Positions 8,307-16,555 are shown, counted from the first letter of the stretch. The stretch: 64,000 nucleotides of DNA from Roseomonas sp. HF4 (GCF_005222755.1 NZ_STGD01000014.1:62001-126000); one strand, 5' to 3'. A program made the numbers and translations. Notes: generated from the sequence alone by a model not told the origin.

Positions 8307-8959
8307 GCGGGGAGGGGTTCCTGTCCCGCTGGTCGCGCCAGAAGCGCGCGGCGGAGGACGAGCGCGAGGCCGAGGCGCCGCCGGACGCGCCCGTGCCGGT
8401 CGCGGTACGGCCGGTCACGCCGGCCCAGGACCTCGCCCCCGGTCCGGCCGACGTTCCGGCCGGCGCGCCGCCGCCTGCCCCCGACGCGGAGCCGGAATTC
8501 GATCCGGCCAGCCTGCCGCCGCTCGACTCCCTGTCCGCCGAGAGCGATTTCGGCGCCTTCCTGCGCAAGGGCGTGCCGGAGCCGCTGCGCCGTGCCGCGC
8601 TGCGCAAGGCCTGGGGCCTCGACCCCGCGATCCGGGACTTCGTCGGCCTGGCCGACTATGACTGGGACTTCAACGCACCGGACGGCGTGCCCGGCTTCGC
8701 GCTCGAACTCAGCGGGGACGTGCAGCGCATGCTCGCCCAGGCGGTGGGGCTCGACCGCTTCGATCCGCCCGAGGCAAAGGCCGAGACGGGCGCGCCGGCG
8801 GCGCCCACGCCCGATGAGGCCGGCCCGGGGGAGGCGGAAGATCTTCCGGGGGAGCCCGTGCCTGATGGCCCGGCGATAGCCGCCGCCCCGGAGGCGGCGG
8901 AGGTGGCCGAGCCGATGGCCGCGCCCGCGCGCCGGCACGGCTCGGCGCTGCCAAGTTGA
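8303..8959 (+). CDS. DUF3306 domain-containing protein
   Basis: 218 residues starting at GTG 8303, which overlaps the DUF3305 stop as GTGA. The N-terminal FLSRWSRQKRAA and the central FGAFLRKGVPEPLRRAALRKAWGLDPAIRDFVGLADYDWDF-type stretch (about residues 85-125) are the DUF3306 hallmarks. Low-complexity Ala/Pro/Glu-rich segments flank this core and are probably disordered. Function is unknown; the pair DUF3305/DUF3306 accompanies formate dehydrogenases. The stop codon lies inside the large palindrome at 8954-8974, so the end of this gene and the control region of the next transcription unit overlap physically. Confidence 0.83.
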   Translation: MSGEGFLSRWSRQKRAAEDEREAEAPPDAPVPVAVRPVTPAQDLAPGPADVPAGAPPPAPDAEPEFDPASLPPLDSLSAESDFGAFLRKGVPEPLRRAALRKAWGLDPAIRDFVGLADYDWDFNAPDGVPGFALELSGDVQRMLAQAVGLDRFDPPEAKAETGAPAAPTPDEAGPGEAEDLPGEPVPDGPAIAAAPEAAEVAEPMAAPARRHGSALPS

Positions 8960-8974
8960 GAATGATTCTCAACT
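8954..8974. promoter_or_regulatory. 21-bp perfect palindrome resembling a Fur/Irr box
   Basis: The core TTGAGAATGATTCTCAA (8956-8972) extends by two further base pairs on each side to a perfect 10-1-10 inverted repeat. Known Fur sites follow TGATAATnATTATCA, and alphaproteobacterial Irr ICE boxes follow TTTAGAAnnnTTCTAAA; the core differs from each at one symmetric position pair. It overlaps the DUF3306 stop codon and the predicted -35 box for the formate dehydrogenase genes. Iron-responsive control is therefore an inference supported by sequence. Confidence 0.6.
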
Positions 8975-8985
8975 ATCTGTTATAT
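8956..8985 (+). promoter_or_regulatory. Predicted promoter for the formate dehydrogenase structural genes
   Basis: TTGAGA (8956-8961) and TTATAT (8980-8985) are spaced by 18 nt in a short AT-rich island, giving a leader of about 70 nt before the TorD-like gene at 9061. The -35 element lies within the palindrome, so a bound repressor would block it. Confidence 0.42.
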
Positions 8986-9060
8986 TTCAAAGGCTTGTCA
9001 GATCTGGCGATTCCAGAGTACCCCGCTCGGGATTTCGGGGAGAGGGAGATCCGTCTCGGC

Positions 9061-9663
9061 ATGTCCAGCACGGGCACCGCAGACACCGTTCGTGATACGC
9101 TGGCGCATGAGCGCGGCCGTCTCTTTGCGTTGCTCGGGCGTTTGCTCGTCGCCGCGCCTGATGCCGGGTTGATCGCGGCGCTGCGTGGGCTGCGCGGCGA
9201 CCGCACGGCGCTCGGGGAGGCCTATGGTGCCGTGGCGACGGCCGCCGGAACGGCGGACCCCGTCTCCGTCGAGCGCGAATTCCACGACCTTTTCATCGGA
9301 CTCGGGCGCGGCGAGCTGCTGCCCTTCGCGTCCTATTACCTGACCGGCTTCCTGCATGAGCGGCCGCTGGCGGAGCTGCGTGGCGACATGCTGCGCCTCG
9401 GCCTCGAGCGCGCCGCGGGCGTGGCCGAGCCGGAAGACCACATCGCCTCGGAGTGCGAGGTCTATGCCGGGCTGCTCTCGGGCAGCTTCGAGGGCGGGAC
9501 CGCGGAGGCCGAGGCGTTCTTCGGAAAGCACCTGCGGCCCTGGGCCGGCAGGTTCTTCGCGGATCTTGAGCGGGCCGAGGCGGCGCGGTTCTACCGCGCG
9601 GTCGGCATGCTCGGGCGCGTTGCAGTCGAGATCGAGCAGGCGGCCCTCGGGCTGCCGGGCTGA
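9061..9663 (+). CDS. TorD/DmsD-type molecular chaperone for molybdoenzyme assembly
   Basis: 200-residue all-helical cytosolic protein of the TorD family, which binds the Tat signal of a molybdoenzyme and holds the apoprotein for cofactor insertion. Family features visible are ERGRLFALLGRLL near the start, EREFHDLFIGLGRGELLPFASYYLTG in the middle (matching the E-x-LF-x-G pattern with Y/F-x-S-xY) and PEDHIASECEVYAGLL near 120-135. I start at ATG 9061, after GGGGAGAGGGAG; a longer frame begins at 8956 but would run through the palindromic control site. It is first in the unit encoding the small Tat protein and the formate dehydrogenase subunits, so the latter is the obvious client. Confidence 0.83.
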   Translation: MSSTGTADTVRDTLAHERGRLFALLGRLLVAAPDAGLIAALRGLRGDRTALGEAYGAVATAAGTADPVSVEREFHDLFIGLGRGELLPFASYYLTGFLHERPLAELRGDMLRLGLERAAGVAEPEDHIASECEVYAGLLSGSFEGGTAEAEAFFGKHLRPWAGRFFADLERAEAARFYRAVGMLGRVAVEIEQAALGLPG

Positions 9664-9685
9664 GGAAGGCCGGGAGAGGCGAGAG

Positions 9686-9922
9686 ATGAGCACCAACGAC
9701 AAGACCGTGGCCGAACGTCGAGGCTTCCTGAAGGCGCTTGGGCTTGGCGGCGCGGCCGCCGCCGCGGCGGGCGTCGCCGAGGCCGCCGGCCCCGTGCGCG
9801 CCGATGCGGTGCCCGCCGGCACCGCCCGCAAGGAGAACGAGGCCGACCGGCTGAAGGCCCGCTACCAGGCCGACAGCGCGCATGTGCGGGCCTTCTACCG
9901 CACCAACGGCTACGGCGGCTGA
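9686..9922 (+). CDS. Small Tat-signal protein of the formate dehydrogenase region
   Basis: 78 residues. The N-terminus carries a twin-arginine signal, ERRGFLKALGLGG, followed by an alanine-rich hydrophobic stretch and a probable cleavage site near residue 40, leaving a mature peptide of only about 40 residues rich in charged and Tyr residues and ending in YRTNGYGG. Such short twin-arginine proteins occur directly upstream of catalytic formate dehydrogenase subunits; their function is not established. It may be exported as a partner of the enzyme or may help to engage the Tat system (inference). ATG 9686 follows GGGAGAGGCGAGAG; the gene is 23 nt upstream of the catalytic subunit gene. Confidence 0.8.
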   Translation: MSTNDKTVAERRGFLKALGLGGAAAAAAGVAEAAGPVRADAVPAGTARKENEADRLKARYQADSAHVRAFYRTNGYGG

Positions 9923-9945
9923 GAGAGAAGAGGGAGCGAAACCCC

Positions 9946-12885
9946 ATGCTGATCAAGCGTTCCGAAGCCCGCGCCGGCAAGCAGCGCCTGGCCGCGGCCT
10001 ATCAGGGCCTGTCCTCGGGCGGGCTCGACCGCCGCGCCTTCCTGAAGCAGGCGGGCGTCACGGGTGTCGGCCTCGCCGCGCTCGGCGCCATTCCGCTGAC
10101 GACGGTCCGCCCCGCCCAGGCGGGGCCGATGAACCACGCCCAGCCGGTCACGCGCGTCAAGAACATCTGCACCCATTGCTCGGTCGGCTGCACGGTCACG
10201 GCCGAGGTGCAGAACGGCGTCTGGGTCGGCCAGGAGCCGACCTGGGAGAGCCCGATCAACCGCGGCACGCATTGCGCCAAGGGCGCGGCGGTGCGCGAGC
10301 TCGTGCATGGCGACCGCCGCCTCAAGTATCCGATGAAGCTGGTGGGCGGGCAATGGCAGCGCATGTCCTGGGACCAGGCGCTGGATGAGATCGCCGACAA
10401 GCTGATGGCGGTGCGCCAGGCCTCGGGGCCGGATTCCACCTTCTGGCTCGGCAGCGCCAAGTTCTCGAACGAAGGCGCCTACCTGTATCGCAAGTTCGCC
10501 GCCTTCATGGGGACCAACTCGGTCGACCACCAGGCGCGCATCTGCCATTCGACCACGGTCGCGGGTGTTGCCAACACCTGGGGCTACGGCGCCATGACGA
10601 ATTCCTACAACGACATCCGGAATTCGAAGACCATCATGATCATGGGCGGCAACCCCGCCGAGGCGCATCCCGTGTCGCTCCAGCACGTGCTGGCCGGCAA
10701 GGAGATCAACCGCGCCAACATGATCGTCATCGACCCGCGCTTCACCCGCACAGCTGCTCACGCCACGGAATACGTGCGGATCCGGCCGGGCACCGACATC
10801 CCCATCATCTGGGGCATCCTCTGGCACATCTTCGAGAATGGCTGGGAGGACAAGGAGTTCATCCGCCAGCGCGTCTACGGCATGGACGATGTCCGCGCCG
10901 AGGTCGCGAAGTGGAACCCGGCCGAGGTCGAGCGCGTGACCGGCGTGCCGGGCGCGCAGCTCCGCAGCGTCGCCGAGAAGTTCGCGACGCAGAAGCCCTC
11001 GACGCTGATCTGGTGCATGGGCGCCACGCAGAAGACCGTCGGCACCGCCAATGTGCGCGCCTTCTCGATCCTGCTGCTGGCGACCGGCAACGTGGGCGGC
11101 GACGGCAACGGCGCCAACATCTTCCGCGGCCACTGCAACGTGCAGGGCGCGACCGACCTCGGGCTCGATGTCACCTCGTTGCCGCTTTACTATGGCCTTG
11201 CCGAAGGCGCCTGGAAGCACTGGTCGCGGGTGTGGGAGGTCTCCTACGAAAGCCTGCTCGCGCGCTTCGACAGCAAGGCGATGATGGAGGCGCCGGGCAT
11301 CCCGACCACGCGCTACTTCGATGCCGTGACGCTGCCCAAGGACCAGGTGCAGCAGCGCGACAACACGAAGGCGATGGTCGTGTTCGGCCACGGCGGCAAC
11401 ACCGTCACCCGCATGCCGGATGCGGTGAAGGGGCTCGAGAAGCTCGACCTGCTGGTCGTGGCGGACCCGCATCCGACGACCTTCGCGGTGCTCGCGAACC
11501 GGCGCGACAACACCTACCTCCTGCCGATCTGCACGCAGTTCGAATGCGACGGCAGCCGCACGGCCTCCAACCGCTCCATCCAGTGGGGCTACCAGGTCGT
11601 GAAGCCGATCTTCGAGTCGAAGACCGACTACGAGGTGATGTACCGCCTCGCGGGCGCGCTGGATAAGGCCGCCGAGAAGCGCAACATGCCGGTCCGCTTC
11701 CAGGCCGAGATGTTCAAGAACATCGAGGTGCGCGGCCAGGAGCCGGTCGCCGAGAGCATCCTGCGCGAGATCAACCGCGGCGGCTGGTCCACCGGCTACA
11801 CCGGCCAGTCGCCGGAGCGGCTGAAGCTGCACATGCAGCACCAGGACAAGTTCGACCTGGTGACGCTGCGCGCCAAGGCCGACGCGCCGGCCGAGATCGC
11901 CAACGACTTCTACGGCCTGCCCTGGCCCTGCTGGGGCACGCCGGAGATGCGCCACCCGGGCACGCACATCCTCTACAACACAAACCTGCCGGTGAAGGAT
12001 GGCGGCGGCACCTTCCGCGCGCGCTTCGGGCTGGAGCGCAACGGCGTCTCGCTACTGGCCGACGGCTCCTATTCCAAGGACAGCCAGATCCAGGACGGCT
12101 ATCCGGAGTTCACGGTCGCGGTGCTGAAGCGCCTCGGCTGGTTCGACGACCTGACGGCGGCCGAGAAGGCGTCCCTCGAACGGCATTTCGGCGCGAACAT
12201 CGACAGCGCGTCCTGGTCCACCGACCTGTCGGGCGGCATCCAGCGCGTGGCGATCGCGCATGGCTGCATCCCCTTCGGGAACGGCAAGGCGCGCGCCAAT
12301 GCCTGGAACCTGCCCGACCCGGTGCCGGTGCACCGCGAGCCGATCTACACGCCGCGCACCGACCTGATCGCGCAGTACCCGACGCTGCCCGACCGGCGCG
12401 CTTTCCGCCTGCCGCATCTCGGGCAGTCGGTCCAGAACCGGGCGAAGGATCTCGCGCCCAACTTCCCGATCATCCTCACCTCCGGCCGCCTGGTGGAATA
12501 CGAGGGCGGCGGCGAGGAGACGCGGTCCAACAAGTGGCTCGCCGAGCTGCAGCAGGACATGTTCGTCGAGATCAACCCGCGTGACGCCGCCGCGCGCAAC
12601 ATCCGCGACGGCGCCTGGGTGCTCGTGAACGGGCCCGAGATGCCGCAGGGCAAGGCCACCCGCATGAAGGCGCTGGTGACCGAGCGCGTGGGCCCGGGCG
12701 TCGCCTGGATGCCCTTCCACTTCGCCGGCTGGTTCATGCAGGAGGACCAGCGATCGAAGTATCCGCAGGGGACGGACCCGATCGTGCTCGGTGAATCCGT
12801 CAATGCGGTGACGACCTACGGCTACGACCCGGTGACCTTCATGCAGGAAACGAAGGTCACCCTCTGCCAGATCCGCGCGGCTTAA
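9946..12885 (+). CDS. fdhA: Formate dehydrogenase catalytic (alpha) subunit, molybdopterin type
   Basis: 979 residues. This bis-MGD molybdenum or tungsten enzyme oxidises formate to CO2. The Tat signal LDRRAFLKQAG places R29-R30 for folded export, so the enzyme is periplasmic-facing. One [4Fe-4S] cluster is set by C-x2-C-x3-C-x27-C (C75 to C110). The active site is ARICHS, with C200-H201 where related enzymes have selenocysteine-His; no in-frame TGA is present, so this is a Cys enzyme. The C-terminal MGD-binding domain (ILTSGRLVEYEGGGEETR and beyond) is complete. ATG 9946 follows AGAGGGAGCG. It is co-oriented with its chaperone upstream and its beta and gamma subunits downstream. Confidence 0.95.
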   Translation: MLIKRSEARAGKQRLAAAYQGLSSGGLDRRAFLKQAGVTGVGLAALGAIPLTTVRPAQAGPMNHAQPVTRVKNICTHCSVGCTVTAEVQNGVWVGQEPTWESPINRGTHCAKGAAVRELVHGDRRLKYPMKLVGGQWQRMSWDQALDEIADKLMAVRQASGPDSTFWLGSAKFSNEGAYLYRKFAAFMGTNSVDHQARICHSTTVAGVANTWGYGAMTNSYNDIRNSKTIMIMGGNPAEAHPVSLQHVLAGKEINRANMIVIDPRFTRTAAHATEYVRIRPGTDIPIIWGILWHIFENGWEDKEFIRQRVYGMDDVRAEVAKWNPAEVERVTGVPGAQLRSVAEKFATQKPSTLIWCMGATQKTVGTANVRAFSILLLATGNVGGDGNGANIFRGHCNVQGATDLGLDVTSLPLYYGLAEGAWKHWSRVWEVSYESLLARFDSKAMMEAPGIPTTRYFDAVTLPKDQVQQRDNTKAMVVFGHGGNTVTRMPDAVKGLEKLDLLVVADPHPTTFAVLANRRDNTYLLPICTQFECDGSRTASNRSIQWGYQVVKPIFESKTDYEVMYRLAGALDKAAEKRNMPVRFQAEMFKNIEVRGQEPVAESILREINRGGWSTGYTGQSPERLKLHMQHQDKFDLVTLRAKADAPAEIANDFYGLPWPCWGTPEMRHPGTHILYNTNLPVKDGGGTFRARFGLERNGVSLLADGSYSKDSQIQDGYPEFTVAVLKRLGWFDDLTAAEKASLERHFGANIDSASWSTDLSGGIQRVAIAHGCIPFGNGKARANAWNLPDPVPVHREPIYTPRTDLIAQYPTLPDRRAFRLPHLGQSVQNRAKDLAPNFPIILTSGRLVEYEGGGEETRSNKWLAELQQDMFVEINPRDAAARNIRDGAWVLVNGPEMPQGKATRMKALVTERVGPGVAWMPFHFAGWFMQEDQRSKYPQGTDPIVLGESVNAVTTYGYDPVTFMQETKVTLCQIRAA

Positions 12886-12900
12886 GGAGGCGCGACACAC

Positions 12901-13497
12901 ATGGCCCGCATGAAGTTCCTCCTCGACGCCGAGCGCTGCATCGAGTGCAACGCCTGCGTCACCGCCTGCAAGAACGAGCACGAGGTGCCCTGGGGCATCA
13001 ACCGCCGGCGCGTCGTCACGATCAACGACGGCAAGCCGGGCGAGCGCTCGATCTCCATGGCCTGCATGCACTGCACGGACGCGCCCTGCGCGGCGGTCTG
13101 CCCGGTGTCGTGCTTCTACACCACGGCCGATGCCGTCGTGCTGCACGACAAGGACCTTTGCATCGGCTGCGGCTACTGCTTCTACGCCTGCCCGTTCGGC
13201 GCCCCGCAGTATCCGCGCGTCGGCAACTTCGGCAGCCGCGGCAAGATGGACAAGTGCACCTACTGCGCCGGCGGCCCGCAGGCCGACAACATCGAGGCGG
13301 AGTACGTCCAGTACGGCTCGAACCGTCTGGCGGAGGGCAAGCTGCCGCTCTGCGCCGAGATGTGCTCGACCAAGGCGTTGCTGGCCGGCGACGGCCAGGT
13401 GATCGCCCAGATCTACCGGGAACGCGTGCAGAAGCGCGGCTACGGATCGGGCGCCTGGGGTTGGCGCACCGCCTACCGCGAGACGGTGGCGATCTGA
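12901..13497 (+). CDS. fdh3B: Formate dehydrogenase iron-sulfur (beta) subunit, FDH3 type
   Basis: 198 residues with four [4Fe-4S] motifs that carry electrons from the alpha subunit to the membrane cytochrome. C13/C16/C19/C23 form the first (CIECNACVTAC), and ACMHCTDAPCAAVCP, CIGCGYCFYACP and a split CTYC...CAEMC set follow. This is the HybA/FdnH-like ferredoxin fold, but shorter than E. coli FdnH and lacking its C-terminal membrane anchor, which matches the FDH3 type. There is no signal peptide, so it would be exported as a hitchhiker with the Tat-bearing alpha subunit. GGAGG 7 nt upstream supports ATG 12901. The stop overlaps the gamma start by 1 nt. Confidence 0.93.
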   Translation: MARMKFLLDAERCIECNACVTACKNEHEVPWGINRRRVVTINDGKPGERSISMACMHCTDAPCAAVCPVSCFYTTADAVVLHDKDLCIGCGYCFYACPFGAPQYPRVGNFGSRGKMDKCTYCAGGPQADNIEAEYVQYGSNRLAEGKLPLCAEMCSTKALLAGDGQVIAQIYRERVQKRGYGSGAWGWRTAYRETVAI

Positions 13498-14513
13498 TGC
13501 GCGCGCTCGTCCTCGCCCTCGTGCTGATCGTGGCCGCGCCGGTTGCCGGCCACGCGCAGACCAATCCGCAGGTCAGCGGCACGCCGACCAACCCCACCTC
13601 GATGCTGCCGCCGGTGGCGGACGAGCTCGAGGTGATCAAGGCGCTGCAGGGCGGCCGCGTGGCCGGCCGCATCACCATCCCGGACCAGCAGGCGGCGAAC
13701 CTGATCCAGCCGCAGGGCCGGTCCTGGCGCGACTTCCACAACGTGACGCTCGCCTGGGTGGGCGGCGTCGCGGTGCTGGGCATGCTTGGCATCCTGGTGC
13801 TGTTCCGCCTGTCCAAGGGGCGGGTCCCGATCGAGGGCGGCGCCTCGGGCCGCACGATCCAGCGCTTCAACGGGCTGGAGCGCGCGAACCACTGGATGGT
13901 GGCATCGACCTTCATCATCCTGGCGCTGTCGGGGCTGAACCTAACCTTCGGGCGGCACATCCTGCTGCCGCTGGTGGGGCCGGAAGCCTTCACGGCGATC
14001 AGCCAGTGGGGCAAGTACGCCCACAACTTCCTGGCCTTCCCCTTCACGCTCGGCCTCGTGCTGATGCTGCTGCTGTGGGTGAAGGACAACATCCCGAACG
14101 GGCGCGACGTGAAGTGGCTTGCGCAGGGCGGCGGGCTGATCGGCAACGCGCACCCGGACAGCGAGCGCTTCAACGCCGGCCAGAAGGGAATCTTCTGGAT
14201 CACCATCCTGGGCGGCGCGGCAGTGGCGGTGACCGGCTACATGCTGGTCTTCCCGTTCTTCTTCACCGACATCGCGGGCATGCAACTGAGCCACATCATC
14301 CACAGCATCGTCTCGGTGCTGATGATCGCGGTGATGCTGGCGCACATTTACATCGGCTCGGTCGGCATGGAGGGCGCATCCGCCGCCATGACGACCGGCC
14401 AGGTGGACCTCAACTGGGCGAAGCAGCACCACAACCTCTGGGTCGAACGCGAGCTCGCCAAGGGGCGCGCTGCCGAGCCGCCCGCCTCTGCCAAGCCGGC
14501 CGGCGCCGACTGA
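13497..14513 (+). CDS. fdhC: Formate dehydrogenase cytochrome b (gamma) subunit
   Basis: 338-residue inner-membrane subunit that passes electrons from the Fe-S subunit to the quinone pool through b-haems. There is an N-terminal Sec signal (cleavage near GHAQ, residues 19-21), a periplasmic N-terminal segment, then membrane helices near 85-103, 133-150, 175-195, 232-255 and 264-287. Candidate haem ligands are H132, H176, H267 or H270, and H283. The signal-bearing N-terminal extension is typical of alphaproteobacterial gamma subunits and longer than E. coli FdnI. The ATG at 13497 shares its A with the beta stop (TGATG), so the reading is coupled. The symbol is by analogy. Confidence 0.9.
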   Translation: MRALVLALVLIVAAPVAGHAQTNPQVSGTPTNPTSMLPPVADELEVIKALQGGRVAGRITIPDQQAANLIQPQGRSWRDFHNVTLAWVGGVAVLGMLGILVLFRLSKGRVPIEGGASGRTIQRFNGLERANHWMVASTFIILALSGLNLTFGRHILLPLVGPEAFTAISQWGKYAHNFLAFPFTLGLVLMLLLWVKDNIPNGRDVKWLAQGGGLIGNAHPDSERFNAGQKGIFWITILGGAAVAVTGYMLVFPFFFTDIAGMQLSHIIHSIVSVLMIAVMLAHIYIGSVGMEGASAAMTTGQVDLNWAKQHHNLWVERELAKGRAAEPPASAKPAGAD

Positions 14514-14589
14514 CGCAGCCGGATCATCGGACCTTGCGCGGGCGCATGGCGAAGGCCGTGCGCCCGCCGTCTTTCGGGGACCACGCGAC

Positions 14590-15120
14590 GTGACGCGCAT
14601 CATCGGGCTCGCGGGCTGGAGCGGGGCGGGCAAGACGACCCTCATGGTCAGGTTGCTGCCGGCGCTGATCGGGCAGGGCCTCGCCGTCTCCACCCTCAAG
14701 CACGCGCATCATCGCTTCGACGTGGACGTCCCGGGCAAGGATTCCTACGAGCACCGCCGCGCCGGGGCGGCGCAGGTGATGGTCGCCTCGGGCGCGCGCT
14801 GGGCGCTGATGACCGAACTGCGCACGGCGCGGGAGCCGACGCTGGCCGAGCTGGTCGCGCGCATGGACCCGGTCGACCTCATCATCGTCGAGGGCTTCAA
14901 GCGCGACGCCCACCCGAAGATCGAGGTGCACCGCGCCGCCAACGGCAAGCCCTGGATGCGGCCGGAGATGCCGGGGATCGTGGCCGTTGCCTCGGACGTC
15001 CCGCCGCCCTACGACCTGCCGTGCGCGGCGCTCGACGACGTCGCGGCGGTTGCGGCGCTCGTCCTTGCCCATGCAGCGCCCGTTGCGGAGATCGACTGGG
15101 GCGTGCGGCAGGAGGCCTGA
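14590..15120 (+). CDS. mobB: Molybdopterin-guanine dinucleotide biosynthesis protein MobB
   Basis: 176-residue P-loop GTPase that assists MobA in joining GMP to molybdopterin. The Walker A motif GWSGAGKTT covers residues 9-17 (K15, T16). STLKHAHHRFDVDVPGKDSYEHRRAGA and VDLIIVEGFKRDAHPKIEV are typical MobB segments. The start is GTG 14590, 76 nt after the gamma subunit; no strong ribosome-binding site is obvious. The stop shares an A with the moeA start (TGATG). Its place between the enzyme and moeA fits cofactor supply to the bis-MGD formate dehydrogenase. Confidence 0.92.
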   Translation: MTRIIGLAGWSGAGKTTLMVRLLPALIGQGLAVSTLKHAHHRFDVDVPGKDSYEHRRAGAAQVMVASGARWALMTELRTAREPTLAELVARMDPVDLIIVEGFKRDAHPKIEVHRAANGKPWMRPEMPGIVAVASDVPPPYDLPCAALDDVAAVAALVLAHAAPVAEIDWGVRQEA

Positions 15121-16370
15121 TGGCGCAACTCAGCGACGATTGCTTCGCCTTCGGCGGCACGCTCATGTCGGTGGAGGAGGCCCAGGCGCTGATCGCCGAG
15201 CGCATCCCCCCGGCCGATGGCACCGAGGCGGTGGCACTGCCCGAGGCACGCGGGCGCATCCTCGCCGCCGACCTGCTGGCGCCCGTGGCGCTGCCGCCCT
15301 TCTTCAACGCGGCGGTGGATGGCTGGGCCTTCCGCCACGACGACCTCTCCGAGGGCGCCATGACACGGCTCGAGGAATCCGGGCGCGTCGCGGCCGGCCA
15401 TGTTCCCGTCCGCCCGGTCGGCCCGGGGGAGGCGGTGCGTGTCTTCACCGGCGCGCCGATGCCGGGCGGCACCGACACCTGCGTGATGCAGGAGGATGTC
15501 CGGCGGGACGGGCGCGGGCTGCTCATTCCGCCCGGCCTCAAGCGGGGCGCGAATGCGCGGCCGGCGGGCGAGGACGTGGCGAAGGGCGCGCTCGCGCTGG
15601 CGGCCGGCCAGCGCCTCGGCCCGGCGGAGATCGGGCTCGCCGCAGCACTCGGCCAGGCGGCGTTGGGCGTGCGGCCGAAGCCCCGGATCGGCGTCTTCTC
15701 GACCGGCGACGAACTCGCCGAGCCCGGCCGTCGCCTCGGGCCGGCGCAGACCTACGACAGCAACCGCTTCACGCTGCTGGCGCTGCTGGGCGGCCTGCCT
15801 TGCGTCGCGACCGACCTCGGCATCCTGCCCGACAGCGCGAACAGGACCGCCTCGGCGCTGGAGGCGGCCGCGCGCGGGCACGACCTGCTGCTGACCAGCG
15901 GCGGCGTCTCGACCGGGGAGGAGGACCATGTCCGCGCCGCCATCCAGGCCGCCGGCAGCCTGGTGTTCTGGCGCCTGGCAGTGAAGCCGGGCCGCCCGGC
16001 GGCGATGGGGGTCGTCGCCGGCACGCCGGTCGTGGGGTTGCCGGGCAATCCCGTCGCGGCGGTCGTCTGCTTCCTGCACCTCGCGCGTCCGCTGCTGCTC
16101 CGGCTCGCCGGCGCGGCGGAGGCGCCGCTGCCGCGCTATGCCGCGGTGGCGGACTTCGCCTGCCGCAAGAAGGCAGGGCGTCGGGAATACCTGCGCGTGA
16201 CGATCAGGACCGAGGACGGCGCGACGCGCGCGCAGCGGTTCCCGCGCGAGGGTGCCGGCCTGCTCACGTCGCTCACGCAGTCGCACGGCTTCGTGGAATT
16301 GTCCGAGGCCGTGACCGAGGTCGCCCCCGGCGACGCCGTGACCGTGATCCCCTTCGCGGGGCTGCTCTGA
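15120..16370 (+). CDS. moeA: Molybdopterin molybdenumtransferase MoeA
   Basis: 416 residues, the usual MoeA length. It inserts molybdate into adenylylated molybdopterin. Visible segments are the N-terminal linker (LSVEEA-like MSVEEAQALIAERI), ALPPFFNAAVDGWAF near 55-70, FTGAPMPGGTDTCVMQED near 110-125, and the MoCF-binding domain PRIGVFSTGDEL with TSGGVSTGEEDHV. The C-terminal domain IV is complete. A longer frame opens at 15021 but lies in mobB; ATG 15120 directly overlaps the mobB stop by 1 nt. It is the last gene of the plus-strand formate dehydrogenase unit. Confidence 0.94.
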   Translation: MAQLSDDCFAFGGTLMSVEEAQALIAERIPPADGTEAVALPEARGRILAADLLAPVALPPFFNAAVDGWAFRHDDLSEGAMTRLEESGRVAAGHVPVRPVGPGEAVRVFTGAPMPGGTDTCVMQEDVRRDGRGLLIPPGLKRGANARPAGEDVAKGALALAAGQRLGPAEIGLAAALGQAALGVRPKPRIGVFSTGDELAEPGRRLGPAQTYDSNRFTLLALLGGLPCVATDLGILPDSANRTASALEAAARGHDLLLTSGGVSTGEEDHVRAAIQAAGSLVFWRLAVKPGRPAAMGVVAGTPVVGLPGNPVAAVVCFLHLARPLLLRLAGAAEAPLPRYAAVADFACRKKAGRREYLRVTIRTEDGATRAQRFPREGAGLLTSLTQSHGFVELSEAVTEVAPGDAVTVIPFAGLL

Positions 16371-16400
16371 GCGCGCGGGGTCCGGTGCGGCGCCTCGCCG

Positions 16401-16526
16401 CTACAGCCGCGCGCCCGTCGTGGTGAAGGCGGTCTCAGCCGTGCGCTGCACCTTGGTGTCGAGCACATAGGCCGCGCCGGCCGCGATGATCACCGCGATC
16501 ACGATCCCAGAAACAATGGCCTTCAT
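16401..16526 (-). CDS. Small single-helix membrane protein, hypothetical
   Basis: 41 residues: a single hydrophobic helix (about residues 3-22, VSGIVIAVIIAAGAAYVL) followed by a polar tail TKVQRTAETAFTTTGARL. ATG 16526 has AAAGAG about 8 nt upstream. The gene sits between convergent moeA and mobA, 30 nt from mobA's end and co-oriented with mobA and fdhD, so it could be the last gene of the fdhD-mobA unit. No family is recognised; the case for coding rests on the clean start, the ribosome-binding site and the membrane-protein composition. Confidence 0.6.
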   Translation of the reverse strand: MKAIVSGIVIAVIIAAGAAYVLDTKVQRTAETAFTTTGARL

Positions 16527-16555
16527 GACGCGCTCTTTCCCCAACCTTATCCGCG

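Noticed and set aside
8956..8972. FNR/FixK box at the formate dehydrogenase promoter
   Set aside because: FNR-type boxes are TTGAT-N4-ATCAA. Here the half sites are TTGAG and CTCAA with 7 nt between them, which fits a Fur/Irr-type site better.
10540..10560. Selenocysteine at the formate dehydrogenase active site
   Set aside because: The active-site codon is TGC (Cys) in ARICHS and there is no in-frame TGA; no SECIS-like hairpin was sought because none is required.
9910..11967. Long minus-strand open frame of 685 codons opposite the formate dehydrogenase alpha gene
   Set aside because: GC-rich codons on the plus strand create antisense frames without stops. The frame has low-complexity Arg/Ala/His composition and no domain, while the plus-strand gene is certain.
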